DNA of 25,061 nt from DAHUYF01 sp035509275 (GCA_035509275.1 DATJLU010000091.1:1-25061); one strand, 5' to 3'; numbered from the stretch's first letter, positions 7,676 through 15,536 are shown. Made by a program: numbers and translations. Notes: generated by a model not told the origin, from the letters alone.

Positions 7676-8481
7676 CACAAGCCGAGCTCGCGCCCAAGCA
7701 TGTGGGCTTCGCCGTCGAGGGCCGCGTCGCCACCATCACCCTGAACCGGCCCGAGCGGAAGAACCCGCTCACGTTCGAGAGCTATGCCGAGCTGCGCGAT
7801 CTCTTCCGCGATCTCGGCCGGGTCGAGGCGGTGAAAGCCGTGGTGCTCACCGGCGCCGCAGGCAATTTCTGCTCCGGCGGCGATGTCCGCGACATCATCG
7901 GACCGCTGACGACGATGGATATGAGTGGGCTGCTCGGCTTCACCCGCATGACCGGCGCGCTGGTCGTGGCGATGCGGCGCGCGCCGCAACCGATCGTCGC
8001 CGCGGTCGACGGCGTCTGCGCCGGCGCCGGCGCCATTCTGGCCATGGCATCCGATCTCCGCTTCGGCACGGCGCGGAGCCAGGTCGCCTTCCTCTTCACC
8101 CGCGTCGGGCTCGCCGGCTGCGACATGGGCGCTTGCGCGATGCTGCCGCGGATCATCGGCCAGGGCCGCGCCGCCGAGCTGCTCTATACCGGCCGCGCCA
8201 TGGGCGGCGAGGAAGCGCAGGGCTGCGGCTTCTACAACCGGCTCGTGGCGCCCGAGGCGCTGCTCGCGGAAGCGGCGGCGATGGCGGCGAGCCTCGCCAA
8301 CGGCCCGAGCTTCGCCCATGCCATGACCAAGCGGCAGCTTCACGCCGAATGGGACATGAGCATCGAGCAGGCGATCGAAGCCGAGGCGCAAGCCCAGGCG
8401 ATCTGCATGCAGACCGAGGATTTCCGCCGCGCCTATGCCGCCTTCCTGGCCAGGCGCAAGCCCCTGTTCGAAGGCAACTGA
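7672..8481 (+). CDS. Crotonase (enoyl-CoA hydratase/isomerase) family protein lacking both hydratase glutamates
   Basis: A 269-residue crotonase-fold acyl-CoA enzyme, ATG at 7672 overlapping the MarR stop (ATGA). The two oxyanion-hole segments are intact: NFCSGGDVRD (65-74) and GVCAGAGAILA (114-124). By my alignment, the first hydratase Glu of the usual GGGCELA is Ile122 here and the second (PEI in rat hydratase) falls near Phe142. Instead Asp151 (GCDMGACAMLPR) aligns with the catalytic Asp of 3-hydroxyisobutyryl-CoA hydrolase (FPDVGAS). A simple hydratase reaction is therefore doubtful; thioester or ring hydrolysis, or another CoA-bound reaction, is more likely. The operon context suggests an aromatic acyl-CoA intermediate as substrate. 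Exact activity is unknown. Confidence 0.9.
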   Translation: MTQAELAPKHVGFAVEGRVATITLNRPERKNPLTFESYAELRDLFRDLGRVEAVKAVVLTGAAGNFCSGGDVRDIIGPLTTMDMSGLLGFTRMTGALVVAMRRAPQPIVAAVDGVCAGAGAILAMASDLRFGTARSQVAFLFTRVGLAGCDMGACAMLPRIIGQGRAAELLYTGRAMGGEEAQGCGFYNRLVAPEALLAEAAAMAASLANGPSFAHAMTKRQLHAEWDMSIEQAIEAEAQAQAICMQTEDFRRAYAAFLARRKPLFEGN

Positions 8482-8489
8482 GGCCCCCC

Positions 8490-10223
8490 GTGCTCGATCC
8501 CAGCGCCCATCTCGACCGCTTCGCCCGCGACCACCTGCCGCCGCCGGAGCAATGGCCGGTCTTCGACGGCGGCGGGCTTGCCGGGCTCGATTATCCGAAG
8601 CGGCTCAACGCCGCCGTCGAGCTGCTCGACCGCATGGTGGAGAAGGGCTTCGGCGCGCGGCCTTGCCTGCGCCGCGAGACCGTCCAGTGGAAGCAGATCA
8701 TCGAGCCGGACGGGCATCACCCGGTGGCCTATCCCGAAGCCGGCACCGAGATCTGGAGCTATGCCGACCTGCTCGAGCGCGCCAACCGCATTGCCAATGT
8801 CCTGGTGACGGAGCTGGGCTTGCAACCCGGCGAGCGCGTGCTGCTGCGCGATGCCAACACGCCGATGATGGCGGCATGCTGGTTCGCCGTGCTCAAAGCG
8901 GGCGGCATCGCCGTCGGCACCATGCCGCTGCTGCGCGCGCGCGAGCTGCGCTACATCATCGACAAAGCGAAAGTACGCTACGCGCTCTGCGCCGAGGATC
9001 TGGGGACCGAGCTCGATGCCGCGCGCGGGCAAACAGCGACGCTGGAAAAGCTCGTGCTCTTCCGCAGCGAGCGGCCGGACGGGCTCGAAGCGCGCATGGC
9101 GCGGCAGCTCCCGCGCTTTGCCAACGTCATCACCTCCCATGACGACGTGGCGCTCATCGCTTTCACCTCGGGGACGACCGGCGCCGCCAAGGGGACGATG
9201 CATTTCCACCGCGACCTGCTGGCGATCTGCGACTGCTTTCCGAAGCTGCTGACGCTCGGCCCCGACGACATTTTCTGCGGCAGCCCGCCGCTCGCCTTCA
9301 CCTTCGGCCTCGGCGGTCTGCTGCTCTTCCCGATGCGGGTCGGCGCCTCGACCTTGCTGTTGCCGAAGGTGACGGCGGAAGGGCTGCTGCAGGCGATTCA
9401 GCGCCACCGCTGTTCGGTCTGCTTCACCGCGCCGACGCTCTACCGCGCGATGGCGGAGCTGGCGCACAATTTCAATCTCGCCTCGCTCAAGACCTGTGTC
9501 TCGGCCGGCGAGACCTTGCCGCTCCCCGTCTTCGAAGCCTGGCAGCGCGCCACCGGCATCAAGATCGTCGACGGCATCGGCTCGACCGAGATGCTGCACA
9601 TCTTCATCTCGGCCGCCGGCGACGAGATTCGTCCCGGCGCCACCGGAAAGGCCATCCCCGGCTACCAGGCGATGGTGGTGGACGAGGCCGGCAAGCCCGT
9701 TCCGCCCAACACCATCGGCCGGCTCGCGGTGCGGGGCCCGACCGGCTGCCGCTATCTCGACATGCCGGAGCAGCAGCAGAAATACGTGCAGAATGGCTGG
9801 AACCTGACCGGCGACGCCTATCGCTGCGATGAGGACGGCTATTTCTGGTACCAAGCGCGCACCGACGACATGATCGTCAGCGCCGGCTATAACATCTCCG
9901 GTCCCGAGGTCGAAGCGGCGCTCCTCGACCATCCCAAGGTGCTCGAATGCGCCGTGGTCGGCAGCCCCGACAGCGAGCGCGGCGAGATCGTCAAAGCCTT
10001 CGTCGTGCTGCGCTCCGGGACCGCCGCCGACGAGGCGACCCGCACGGCGCTGCAGGAGCACGTCAAGGCGGTGATCGCGCCCTTCAAATACCCGCGCGCG
10101 ATCGAGTTCGTCTCGGCCCTGCCCCGCACCGAGACCGGCAAGATCCAGCGCTTCCGCCTGCGCGAGGAGGAGCGCGCAGGGGCGGCGAAGGCGCCGCCGT
10201 CAGCGCCCTCAAGCCGGGGCTAG
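8490..10223 (+). CDS. AMP-forming aryl/acyl-CoA ligase (benzoate/aminobenzoate-CoA ligase family)
   Basis: A 577-residue adenylate-forming ligase that converts a carboxylic acid, ATP and CoA to acyl-CoA, AMP and PPi. Start GTG at 8490, 8 bases after the crotonase stop, with TGAGG 6 bases upstream. Visible motifs are the P-loop FTSGTTGAAKGTMH, the adenine-binding DGIGSTEML, the hinge region around YQARTDDMIVSAGYNISGPEVE, and the C-terminal catalytic Lys551 in PRTETGKIQR. The N-terminus (LDPSAHLDRFARDHLPPPEQWPVF style) resembles benzoate- and 2-aminobenzoate-CoA ligases as I remember them. The short basic Ala/Pro-rich tail after residue 560 is unremarkable. It supplies the CoA thioester for the rest of the operon. 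Substrate identity (benzoate, aminobenzoate, salicylate or similar) is not decidable from sequence alone. Confidence 0.92.
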   Translation: MLDPSAHLDRFARDHLPPPEQWPVFDGGGLAGLDYPKRLNAAVELLDRMVEKGFGARPCLRRETVQWKQIIEPDGHHPVAYPEAGTEIWSYADLLERANRIANVLVTELGLQPGERVLLRDANTPMMAACWFAVLKAGGIAVGTMPLLRARELRYIIDKAKVRYALCAEDLGTELDAARGQTATLEKLVLFRSERPDGLEARMARQLPRFANVITSHDDVALIAFTSGTTGAAKGTMHFHRDLLAICDCFPKLLTLGPDDIFCGSPPLAFTFGLGGLLLFPMRVGASTLLLPKVTAEGLLQAIQRHRCSVCFTAPTLYRAMAELAHNFNLASLKTCVSAGETLPLPVFEAWQRATGIKIVDGIGSTEMLHIFISAAGDEIRPGATGKAIPGYQAMVVDEAGKPVPPNTIGRLAVRGPTGCRYLDMPEQQQKYVQNGWNLTGDAYRCDEDGYFWYQARTDDMIVSAGYNISGPEVEAALLDHPKVLECAVVGSPDSERGEIVKAFVVLRSGTAADEATRTALQEHVKAVIAPFKYPRAIEFVSALPRTETGKIQRFRLREEERAGAAKAPPSAPSSRG

Positions 10224-10237
10224 CCTGTGCGTCTCGC

Positions 10238-11401
10238 CTAAGCCTGCGCGGCCATGCGCCGTCGCCATTCCGCCGCATGAACCTTCCTCTCGTGCAGGAA
10301 CCTGATCATCGCCGAATCGAAGATTCCGCGTCGATCGGCAATTTGATGAAGCCTGAAATCGGGAATATGATTGACCTCGACGATGACGGCGCCGGAATCG
10401 ACCGGCGCAATATCCCACCCCAGCAGCGGCACGTCCGCCAGGACTCTCGCCCCCTCCTTTGCATAGTCGAGGACTTGCTGCCAGTGTGGCACGGTGGCGC
10501 CGCGGAGCGCCGCATGGGTGTCGGGATGATGGGTGATTTCCTCGAAACCGAATTGCGTCGTCTGCACCGCGCGCAGGACCTGGCCGTTCTCGATGTCGAG
10601 CTGTGCGAGCAGATTGCCGATACGCCAGAAATTATCGGCGGCATTGATGCCGGCGGGCATCTTCCAGGATGCGCGCAGAATCTGCGGCCCCTGTCGCGTT
10701 ACCGCCGTGAGCACTCGAACCGTCGCCAAGCGATCGCCGCAGAGCGGCCGCACCGTCGCATGCGGACTGACGCGCTTTTGAAAGAGATATCCGGAGGCGA
10801 AGTGCGTTGTGACGTCGCGCACGAAACCGTCCAGCGCTAGCGTCCGGCCATCGAAGGTCACCAGCGCGCCGCGGGCCGGGTCATATCGATCGAAGCTCGC
10901 GTAACCGAGACTTTGCCGCCCTCCCAGCGGTTTGCCGAAGAGCGGATAGCGCTCGCCGTTCGACAGGAATTCGCGGAGCTCCGCCGTGCTGCGCAGCAGG
11001 AAGGGCGCCGGCAGGCCGGTCGCCTCGTGATAGAGTGCGACGGTCGGCATGATCGGAAGACCGTGCGCCGCAAGCAGGAAATCGCAGGCAATCTTGTTCT
11101 CGATCAACCCATAGAGATCAAGGCGATAGTTCGCTTGCAGCAAGATCTGCCGCGCTCGCTTGATGCCGGCGAAGGCGATTCTGTCGGCGGTTCCGTAGAA
11201 ATTGGGGTCGAAGAGCTTAAGCCCCAGATATTCCTCGATCGAGAGTCCGCTTCGGAGTCGAAGTATCATCCAATCTGCAAAGAGACGGACGGCGGAGGCA
11301 TGCCTGCTGGCCGCGACCTGCCGTAACTTTGACATCCGTGCCGGCCGAGCCCTCGGCCTCGACACGTCGACCGAACCAGCTTCGACCAAGCGCACCGTCA
11401 T
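10238..11401 (-). CDS. Sugar-transfer associated ATP-grasp protein
   Basis: A 387-residue protein with the architecture of the sugar-transfer-associated ATP-grasp family: an N-terminal helical part (about 20-90), NKIACDFLLAAHGLPIMPTVALY at the start of the ATP-grasp core, FGKPLGG as the nucleotide-binding Lys strand (about 175-181), and a terminal GWDIAPVDSGAVIVEVNHIPDF that carries the Mg-ligating Glu and Asn. Relatives occur in polysaccharide and surface-glycan loci and are predicted to ligate or transfer onto a sugar acid; no activity is proven to my knowledge. It is isolated here, with no other glycan gene adjacent. It ends 14 bases from the convergent CoA-ligase gene. Start is uncertain: ATG at 11401 or the Met at 11335; neither has a clear ribosome binding site. 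Confidence 0.85.
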   Translation of the reverse strand: MTVRLVEAGSVDVSRPRARPARMSKLRQVAASRHASAVRLFADWMILRLRSGLSIEEYLGLKLFDPNFYGTADRIAFAGIKRARQILLQANYRLDLYGLIENKIACDFLLAAHGLPIMPTVALYHEATGLPAPFLLRSTAELREFLSNGERYPLFGKPLGGRQSLGYASFDRYDPARGALVTFDGRTLALDGFVRDVTTHFASGYLFQKRVSPHATVRPLCGDRLATVRVLTAVTRQGPQILRASWKMPAGINAADNFWRIGNLLAQLDIENGQVLRAVQTTQFGFEEITHHPDTHAALRGATVPHWQQVLDYAKEGARVLADVPLLGWDIAPVDSGAVIVEVNHIPDFRLHQIADRRGIFDSAMIRFLHERKVHAAEWRRRMAAQA

Positions 11402-11509
11402 GCGAGATCAGCCGCACTGTTCCAGGGCGCAGCAGCACCCGCTGCCGCCGACCACGCGATATCCCTCCGCTTTATGCATGGTTTCCGTGCGTCATCCCCA
11501 CTGCTCGCC

Positions 11510-11530
11510 AAAATCTGCGCGAGCCCGCGC
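11510..11530 (-). terminator. Weak intrinsic-terminator-like hairpin after parA
   Basis: On the minus strand, GCGCG-GGCT-CGCGC (11530 down to 11517) forms a 5-bp GC stem with a 4-base loop, followed by AGATTTT. It lies 12 bases after the ParA stop and before the ATP-grasp gene, so it may separate the two transcription units. The stem and T-run are short. Confidence 0.35.
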
Positions 11531-11541
11531 GGTAGGGCGGC

Positions 11542-12468
11542 CTACTTCGCTCGCCTGGCCAACCGCCGCTTCAGCGACGCGATGCCGGCACGCAGCTGGT
11601 CCTCTCGCAGCATCCAGTTCGCCGTGGATGTCTCGCGGTACGCCTGGACCGGCGGCACGGTCTCGGTGAGTTCAAGGACGTTCAAGTCGTCGATGACGTT
11701 TTCTATCCTTCTGGTGTCGATCTGCCGCGCAACGACGTCGTCCGGCTTGGTTTTCTCGACGGCGAAAACCGGACGCTCCGGCGACGGCAGAGGCGGCGCC
11801 TTGAGTTCGGGACGAGGCCGCACTTGCTCCGACGATGGCAGCAGTGCGACGAGCTCGCCCGCCAGCGCCGCGATCTCCTCGGCGGCAGAGGAGCCCTCGG
11901 CGCACTCGGTAATCCCCCATCCTTCCGCAAAGGCGGCGGCGAAAGCGACGCGGTTGCCAATGCTGGTGGCGGCGAGGCCGGCATCGTAAAGGGCAAGCTG
12001 CTCGCGCATGGACTGGGTGAGAGCGGCGCGCGCGGGTACGCGGTTCAGCACGAGCAGCGCCGGAACGCCCTCGCGCTGGGCCATGTCGAGAGTCGGCAGC
12101 GTCGCCCAGACATCGACCGGCGAGGGCTGCACCGGAATCATCACGAGGCCGGCGCAGCGCATCGCCATGCGCACCTCGCTCTCGCCGCTCGACGGGCTGT
12201 CGACCAGCAGGATGTCGCAGTCACGGGCGCGCCGCAGCATCTCGCCCGGCGCCTGCCAACCCGTTACCGCCGCAAAACCAAGGCCGGTGCTGCCGCCGAG
12301 GCGCGCTGCGCGATTTTGGTGCCAGCGCGTGAGGCTCGCTTGCGCGTCGGTATCAATGAGCGCGACATTACGCCCCATCCCCGCCCAGGCGGCGCCGAGA
12401 TGCGCTGCAAGCGTTGTCTTGCCCGCGCCACCCTTGCGCTGTGCGACGACGATGATGGCGGCGTTCAT
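11542..12468 (-). CDS. Orphan ParA/MinD-like ATPase with C-terminal extension
   Basis: A 308-residue ParA-family ATPase. The deviant Walker A box KGGAGKTT has its signature Lys12 and the P-loop Lys17. Walker A' is IDTDAQ (about 38-43), Walker B is LLVDSPS with Asp90, and LNRVP (141-145) supplies the base-binding Asn. There is no N-terminal helix-turn-helix, as in the small ParA/VirC1 type. After the core (to about 212) comes a 95-residue extension: a Pro-rich linker (214-235), an acidic stretch (IDDLNVLELTET) and a basic, helical end (QLRAGIASLKRRLARRAK) that could bind DNA or membrane. It overlaps the upstream 115-residue gene by ATGA. No ParB or parS is nearby, so chromosome segregation is unlikely; positioning of another cargo is an inference. 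Confidence 0.9.
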   Translation of the reverse strand: MNAAIIVVAQRKGGAGKTTLAAHLGAAWAGMGRNVALIDTDAQASLTRWHQNRAARLGGSTGLGFAAVTGWQAPGEMLRRARDCDILLVDSPSSGESEVRMAMRCAGLVMIPVQPSPVDVWATLPTLDMAQREGVPALLVLNRVPARAALTQSMREQLALYDAGLAATSIGNRVAFAAAFAEGWGITECAEGSSAAEEIAALAGELVALLPSSEQVRPRPELKAPPLPSPERPVFAVEKTKPDDVVARQIDTRRIENVIDDLNVLELTETVPPVQAYRETSTANWMLREDQLRAGIASLKRRLARRAK

Positions 12469-12812
12469 TCCCGTTGCGTCTCGCGCAAGGAAAGACCTTT
12501 CTCCCTCATGCTCGCCTGGATGAGCGCTCGCGTCCGTACGAGCATCTCGGACGGGGTTGCGGCTTCCTTGCCGGACGCGCTCGCGCGCGGCTCCGGATCA
12601 GCCGGCGTCGATCGGCCGACCTCCCAGGTCTCCGCTGCGGCTGCTTCGCCCGGCTCCATCCCCTGCAGCTGATCGAGGCTGTTGGCCAGTCCGGCCGCCA
12701 GCAGCAGTGACTCTTCGGCCGTGAGCGTGATGTGGACTCCGCCCAGAACAATGTTGACCTCGCCCCGCGCGACATTGGGCAAAACGGTCAGCGCCTCCTG
12801 TGTGATCTTCAT
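12465..12812 (-). CDS. Unknown protein translationally coupled to ParA
   Basis: A 115-residue protein that I do not recognise. Residues 1-30 look like two or three short beta strands (EVNIVLGGVHITL), 31-50 form a hydrophobic helix (TAEESLLLAAGLANSLDQL), 52-86 are a low-complexity Ala/Glu/Pro linker and 87-115 a charged helix (PSEMLVRTRALIQASMREKG). Its stop overlaps the ParA start codon (ATGA), implying a functional partnership. Small acidic or helical partners with a disordered linker are typical of ParA cargo adaptors and activators (type Ib ParB, McdB), but those usually show a basic N-terminal activator peptide, which I do not see clearly here. GAGG lies 6 bases before the ATG at 12812, supporting the start. 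Confidence 0.8.
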   Translation of the reverse strand: MKITQEALTVLPNVARGEVNIVLGGVHITLTAEESLLLAAGLANSLDQLQGMEPGEAAAAETWEVGRSTPADPEPRASASGKEAATPSEMLVRTRALIQASMREKGLSLRETQRE

Positions 12813-12853
12813 TCGCTTCCTCGGGCGAGCCTCTCCGCCAGCGCAACGTAGTT

Positions 12854-12870
12854 ACTCGCTGTTTGCGAGT
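12854..12870. promoter_or_regulatory. 17-bp palindrome upstream of the ParA operon
   Basis: ACTCGC-TGTTT-GCGAGT is a perfect 6-bp inverted repeat, 41 bases upstream of the 115-residue gene and inside the 235-base divergent region shared with the DUF2061 gene. Position and symmetry fit an operator or a partition-type site. No second copy was noticed in the window. The rest of this divergent region shows no convincing promoter to my eye. Confidence 0.4.
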
Positions 12871-13047
12871 CGGGGCAAGGCTTGTCTTCGACGCAGCGCG
12901 TGTCGATGCGAAAGATTCAAGCTAGGCTCATCGTCGCGCCCATGGAACGGGAGATCGCCCGTGTCACCGCTCACGCTCGCCGTCGGTCCTGCTCCGAACC
13001 GCACGCTACCGAGTCCGCCGCTCGCCCGCGGCAAGAGACATCGTGTG

Positions 13048-13803
13048 ATGAACGCTGCTGCCACGATCGGCGTGATTGCCGCAGGCGCGGCTTTGTTCGA
13101 GGTGGCGCTCATCCCCGCCATGATGATTGGCGGCGCGGCTGTGCTTCTACCGGAATATCTGCCCAAGCGGCGTGATCGGGCAAAACCATCGCTGAAGCTG
13201 GCGAAGACGCGATCCGATGCATCCGCGCGCGCTCTGCCCGACCGGCGCGCCGGCGAAGCGGCGCTCTCGATGAAGCAAGCGGTGTTCAAGACCGTCACCT
13301 TTCGCGTCATCGTGACGAGCCTGGACTTCAGCTTCAACTATATCGTCCTCGGGGAACTCGCCACAGCGGCGGGTCTTTCGGCTTTCTCTCTGGCCGCGGG
13401 CCCTGCGTTCTACTTCGCCCACGAAGCCGCCTGGAATCATCTGGGCCCCTCTGTGAGAACCGGATCGCGAAGCGGTGGTCTCGACGTATTGGCATTGCTG
13501 CCTGGCCCTGGAGAGGCAAAGCCATCGACATCCGATCGCCCCCGCTTCGCGATCCACCGGGCTTTGGCAAAGACGATCACCTATCGAGCGTTCGCGACGG
13601 TGATGGAATTTGCGACGAACTACGTCGTCGTCGGCGAGGTCGTTACCGCCGCCTCGCTCTCCGCCTTCGGTTTCGTCGTCGGCCCCTCCGTGTATTACGC
13701 CCACGAAACCGCCTGGGACCGCTTTGGATCGTCAAGCGGGCGCGTCGCCGATAGGTTGAACATCCCCGCTCAAGCAGCGCCGCCGCCGCCCGCCGGCACC
13801 TAG
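13048..13803 (+). CDS. Membrane protein with two tandem DUF2061 modules
   Basis: A 251-residue protein whose start is taken as the ATG at 13048 (MNAAATIGVIAAGAALFEVAL), because the hydrophobic first helix (about 5-35) is then N-terminal. Residues 78-133 and 170-226 are two DUF2061 modules. Each has KT-(V/I)-T-(F/Y)-R at the front, a TM helix pair around GE-x2-TAA-x-LSAF, and an AHE-x-AW end. They align without gaps with 28 of 56 residues identical. Linkers are Pro/Ser-rich and probably cytoplasmic. DUF2061 is a predicted membrane domain of unknown function, usually single-copy. AAGAGA upstream is a weak ribosome binding site. The gene is divergent from the ParA operon and precedes the FAD hydroxylase by 14 bases. 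Confidence 0.87.
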   Translation: MNAAATIGVIAAGAALFEVALIPAMMIGGAAVLLPEYLPKRRDRAKPSLKLAKTRSDASARALPDRRAGEAALSMKQAVFKTVTFRVIVTSLDFSFNYIVLGELATAAGLSAFSLAAGPAFYFAHEAAWNHLGPSVRTGSRSGGLDVLALLPGPGEAKPSTSDRPRFAIHRALAKTITYRAFATVMEFATNYVVVGEVVTAASLSAFGFVVGPSVYYAHETAWDRFGSSSGRVADRLNIPAQAAPPPPAGT

Positions 13804-13817
13804 GCTCGCCGACGCGT

Positions 13818-15536
13818 ATGCATCGTGGTCGAAGCCCATCCTTGATGGCCGATCTCACCCTTGAACCGCCGCGAGCGAGGCCGCACGATGCCGCCACCAT
13901 GTCGCAGGACGGACTTCGGCCACCCGAGATGACCGGCAGCGGCTATGCCTTGCCGGTCTTCCCCTATCGCCGCCCGGCGGAGCTCGCGGGTGAGCGCCGT
14001 CGGCACAAGGTGGCGGTGGTCGGCGGGGGTCTCGCCGGCCTCACGGCTGCCTGCGACCTCGCCAGCCGCGGCATCGCGGTCGTGCTGCTCGACGAGGACG
14101 ACACGGTCGGGGTGCGCGGCGCCTCGAGCCGCGGCATCGTCTATGCGCAAAAGACGCTCGAAATCTTCGACCGGCTCGGCATCTACCAGCGCATCGCCGA
14201 GAAGGGCGTCATCTGGTCGGTGGGCAAGGTGCTCGCCGATGATGACGTGCTCTACAGCTTCGATGCATCTCAGGGCTCGCTGTCAAAGGCGCCGCCCTTC
14301 ATCAATCTCCAGCAATTCTACATCGAATGGTATCTCGTCGATCGCCTGGCGGAGCTGCCCGATGCCGAGCTGCGCTGGCGCAACCGCGTCACCGGCATCA
14401 CCCAGCGCGCGGATCACGTGGCGCTTGCCGTCGAGACTCCGGACGGCGCCTATACCCTCGAGGCCGAATGGGTAATCGACGCCTCCGGCCTCGCCAGTAT
14501 CATCCGCGGCACGCTCGGCGCCAAGATGGCGGCCGAGCAAGGCGAGGATCGCTGGTGCATCAGCGATGTGCGCTTCAAGACATCGCTGCCGGCGGAGCGC
14601 TGGACCTGGGCGAAAGCCGCCTTCAACGACGGCCGCGCCGTCTGGCAGCATCCGATGGCCGATGGCGTGTGGCGGCTCGACTACCAGATGGGGCCGAACG
14701 CCGATCCGAAGGCGATCGCCGATCCCGAGACGGTCAGGGATCGTCTGCGCCGGCATCTCGGCGAGACCGAGATCGACATCGTCTGGGTCGGGCCGTACGG
14801 CTATCGCACGCAGCTCATGGAGCACTTTCGCCTCGGCCGCGTCTTTTTCGCCGGCGACGTCGCCCATGTGATGAACCCTTTCGGCGCGCGCGGTGGCAAT
14901 AGCGGCGTGCAGGATGCCGAGAACATCGCGTGGAAGCTCGCCGCGGTGCTGAGCGGTGCCGCGCCCGAGGCGCTGCTCGACAGCTATGACGAGGAGCGCC
15001 GCGCCGCGGGAGCGCACAACATCCATGTGACGACCCGCACCATCCGTTTCCTCGCCCCGCGCTCGCCGTTCGAGCACCGCTTCCGCGATGCCGTGCTGGA
15101 TCTTGCCCGCCGCTATGATTTCGGTCGCGCGCTGGTCAATACCGGCCGGCTCTCCGTCGCTTTCGACTATGCCGGCTCGTCGCTCACCAGCAATGGCGGC
15201 AGCGCCGTGCCGAACCTGCCGGTGACCTTGCCGGACGGCAGCATCGGCGCCTTGAGCGAGTTGCTGCGCGGCGAGGGTGCGATGTTCCTGGTGCTGTGCT
15301 TCGCGGGGGCGGAGCCGCCTGCGCTGCCGGGGCGCCTCGCGCGCAGCTTCGCCTGCAACGCCGCGATCGGCAGCCTTCCCGTTCTCCACGGCAGCGCGCT
15401 CGATCGCCTCGGCAGCGCCGGCGACGTGCTGGTGATCCGCCCCGACCAGCATCTCGCGGCCCGGCTCGTGCGGCCGCCGGCGGCGGCGGTCCAAGCGGCC
15501 ATCGACAGAGCCCTCGGCAAGGAGAGAACGCGATGA
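13818..15536 (+). CDS. FAD-dependent aromatic monooxygenase (PheA/TfdB/MhpA family)
   Basis: A group A flavoprotein hydroxylase of up to 572 residues that would use NAD(P)H and O2 to hydroxylate an aromatic ring. The FAD-binding GxGxxG is VVGGGLAGL (about 68-75), followed by the Glu/Asp-ended second strand (VVLLDEDD). The family DG-like motif is seen as VIDASG. The second FAD motif GDVAHVMNPFGARGGNSGVQDAEN binds the flavin ribitol and pyrophosphate. The C-terminal domain (after about 440) is thioredoxin-like without visible redox cysteines, as in phenol and 3-hydroxyphenylpropionate hydroxylases. Start is ambiguous: ATGs at 13818, 13845, 13899 and 13929 all lack a good ribosome binding site. 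Its stop overlaps the DUF2783 start (ATGA). The substrate is unknown. Confidence 0.9.
   Translation: MHRGRSPSLMADLTLEPPRARPHDAATMSQDGLRPPEMTGSGYALPVFPYRRPAELAGERRRHKVAVVGGGLAGLTAACDLASRGIAVVLLDEDDTVGVRGASSRGIVYAQKTLEIFDRLGIYQRIAEKGVIWSVGKVLADDDVLYSFDASQGSLSKAPPFINLQQFYIEWYLVDRLAELPDAELRWRNRVTGITQRADHVALAVETPDGAYTLEAEWVIDASGLASIIRGTLGAKMAAEQGEDRWCISDVRFKTSLPAERWTWAKAAFNDGRAVWQHPMADGVWRLDYQMGPNADPKAIADPETVRDRLRRHLGETEIDIVWVGPYGYRTQLMEHFRLGRVFFAGDVAHVMNPFGARGGNSGVQDAENIAWKLAAVLSGAAPEALLDSYDEERRAAGAHNIHVTTRTIRFLAPRSPFEHRFRDAVLDLARRYDFGRALVNTGRLSVAFDYAGSSLTSNGGSAVPNLPVTLPDGSIGALSELLRGEGAMFLVLCFAGAEPPALPGRLARSFACNAAIGSLPVLHGSALDRLGSAGDVLVIRPDQHLAARLVRPPAAAVQAAIDRALGKERTR

Noticed and set aside
8433..10061. 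542-residue open frame antisense to the CoA ligase
   Set aside because: Low-complexity Arg/Gly/His composition and no recognisable motif; the plus-strand ligase carries the full catalytic set.
11402..13047. parS-type site or ParB gene beside ParA
   Set aside because: No TGTTTCACGTGAAACA-like palindrome and no ParB-like helix-turn-helix protein are visible, so canonical chromosome partitioning is not supported.
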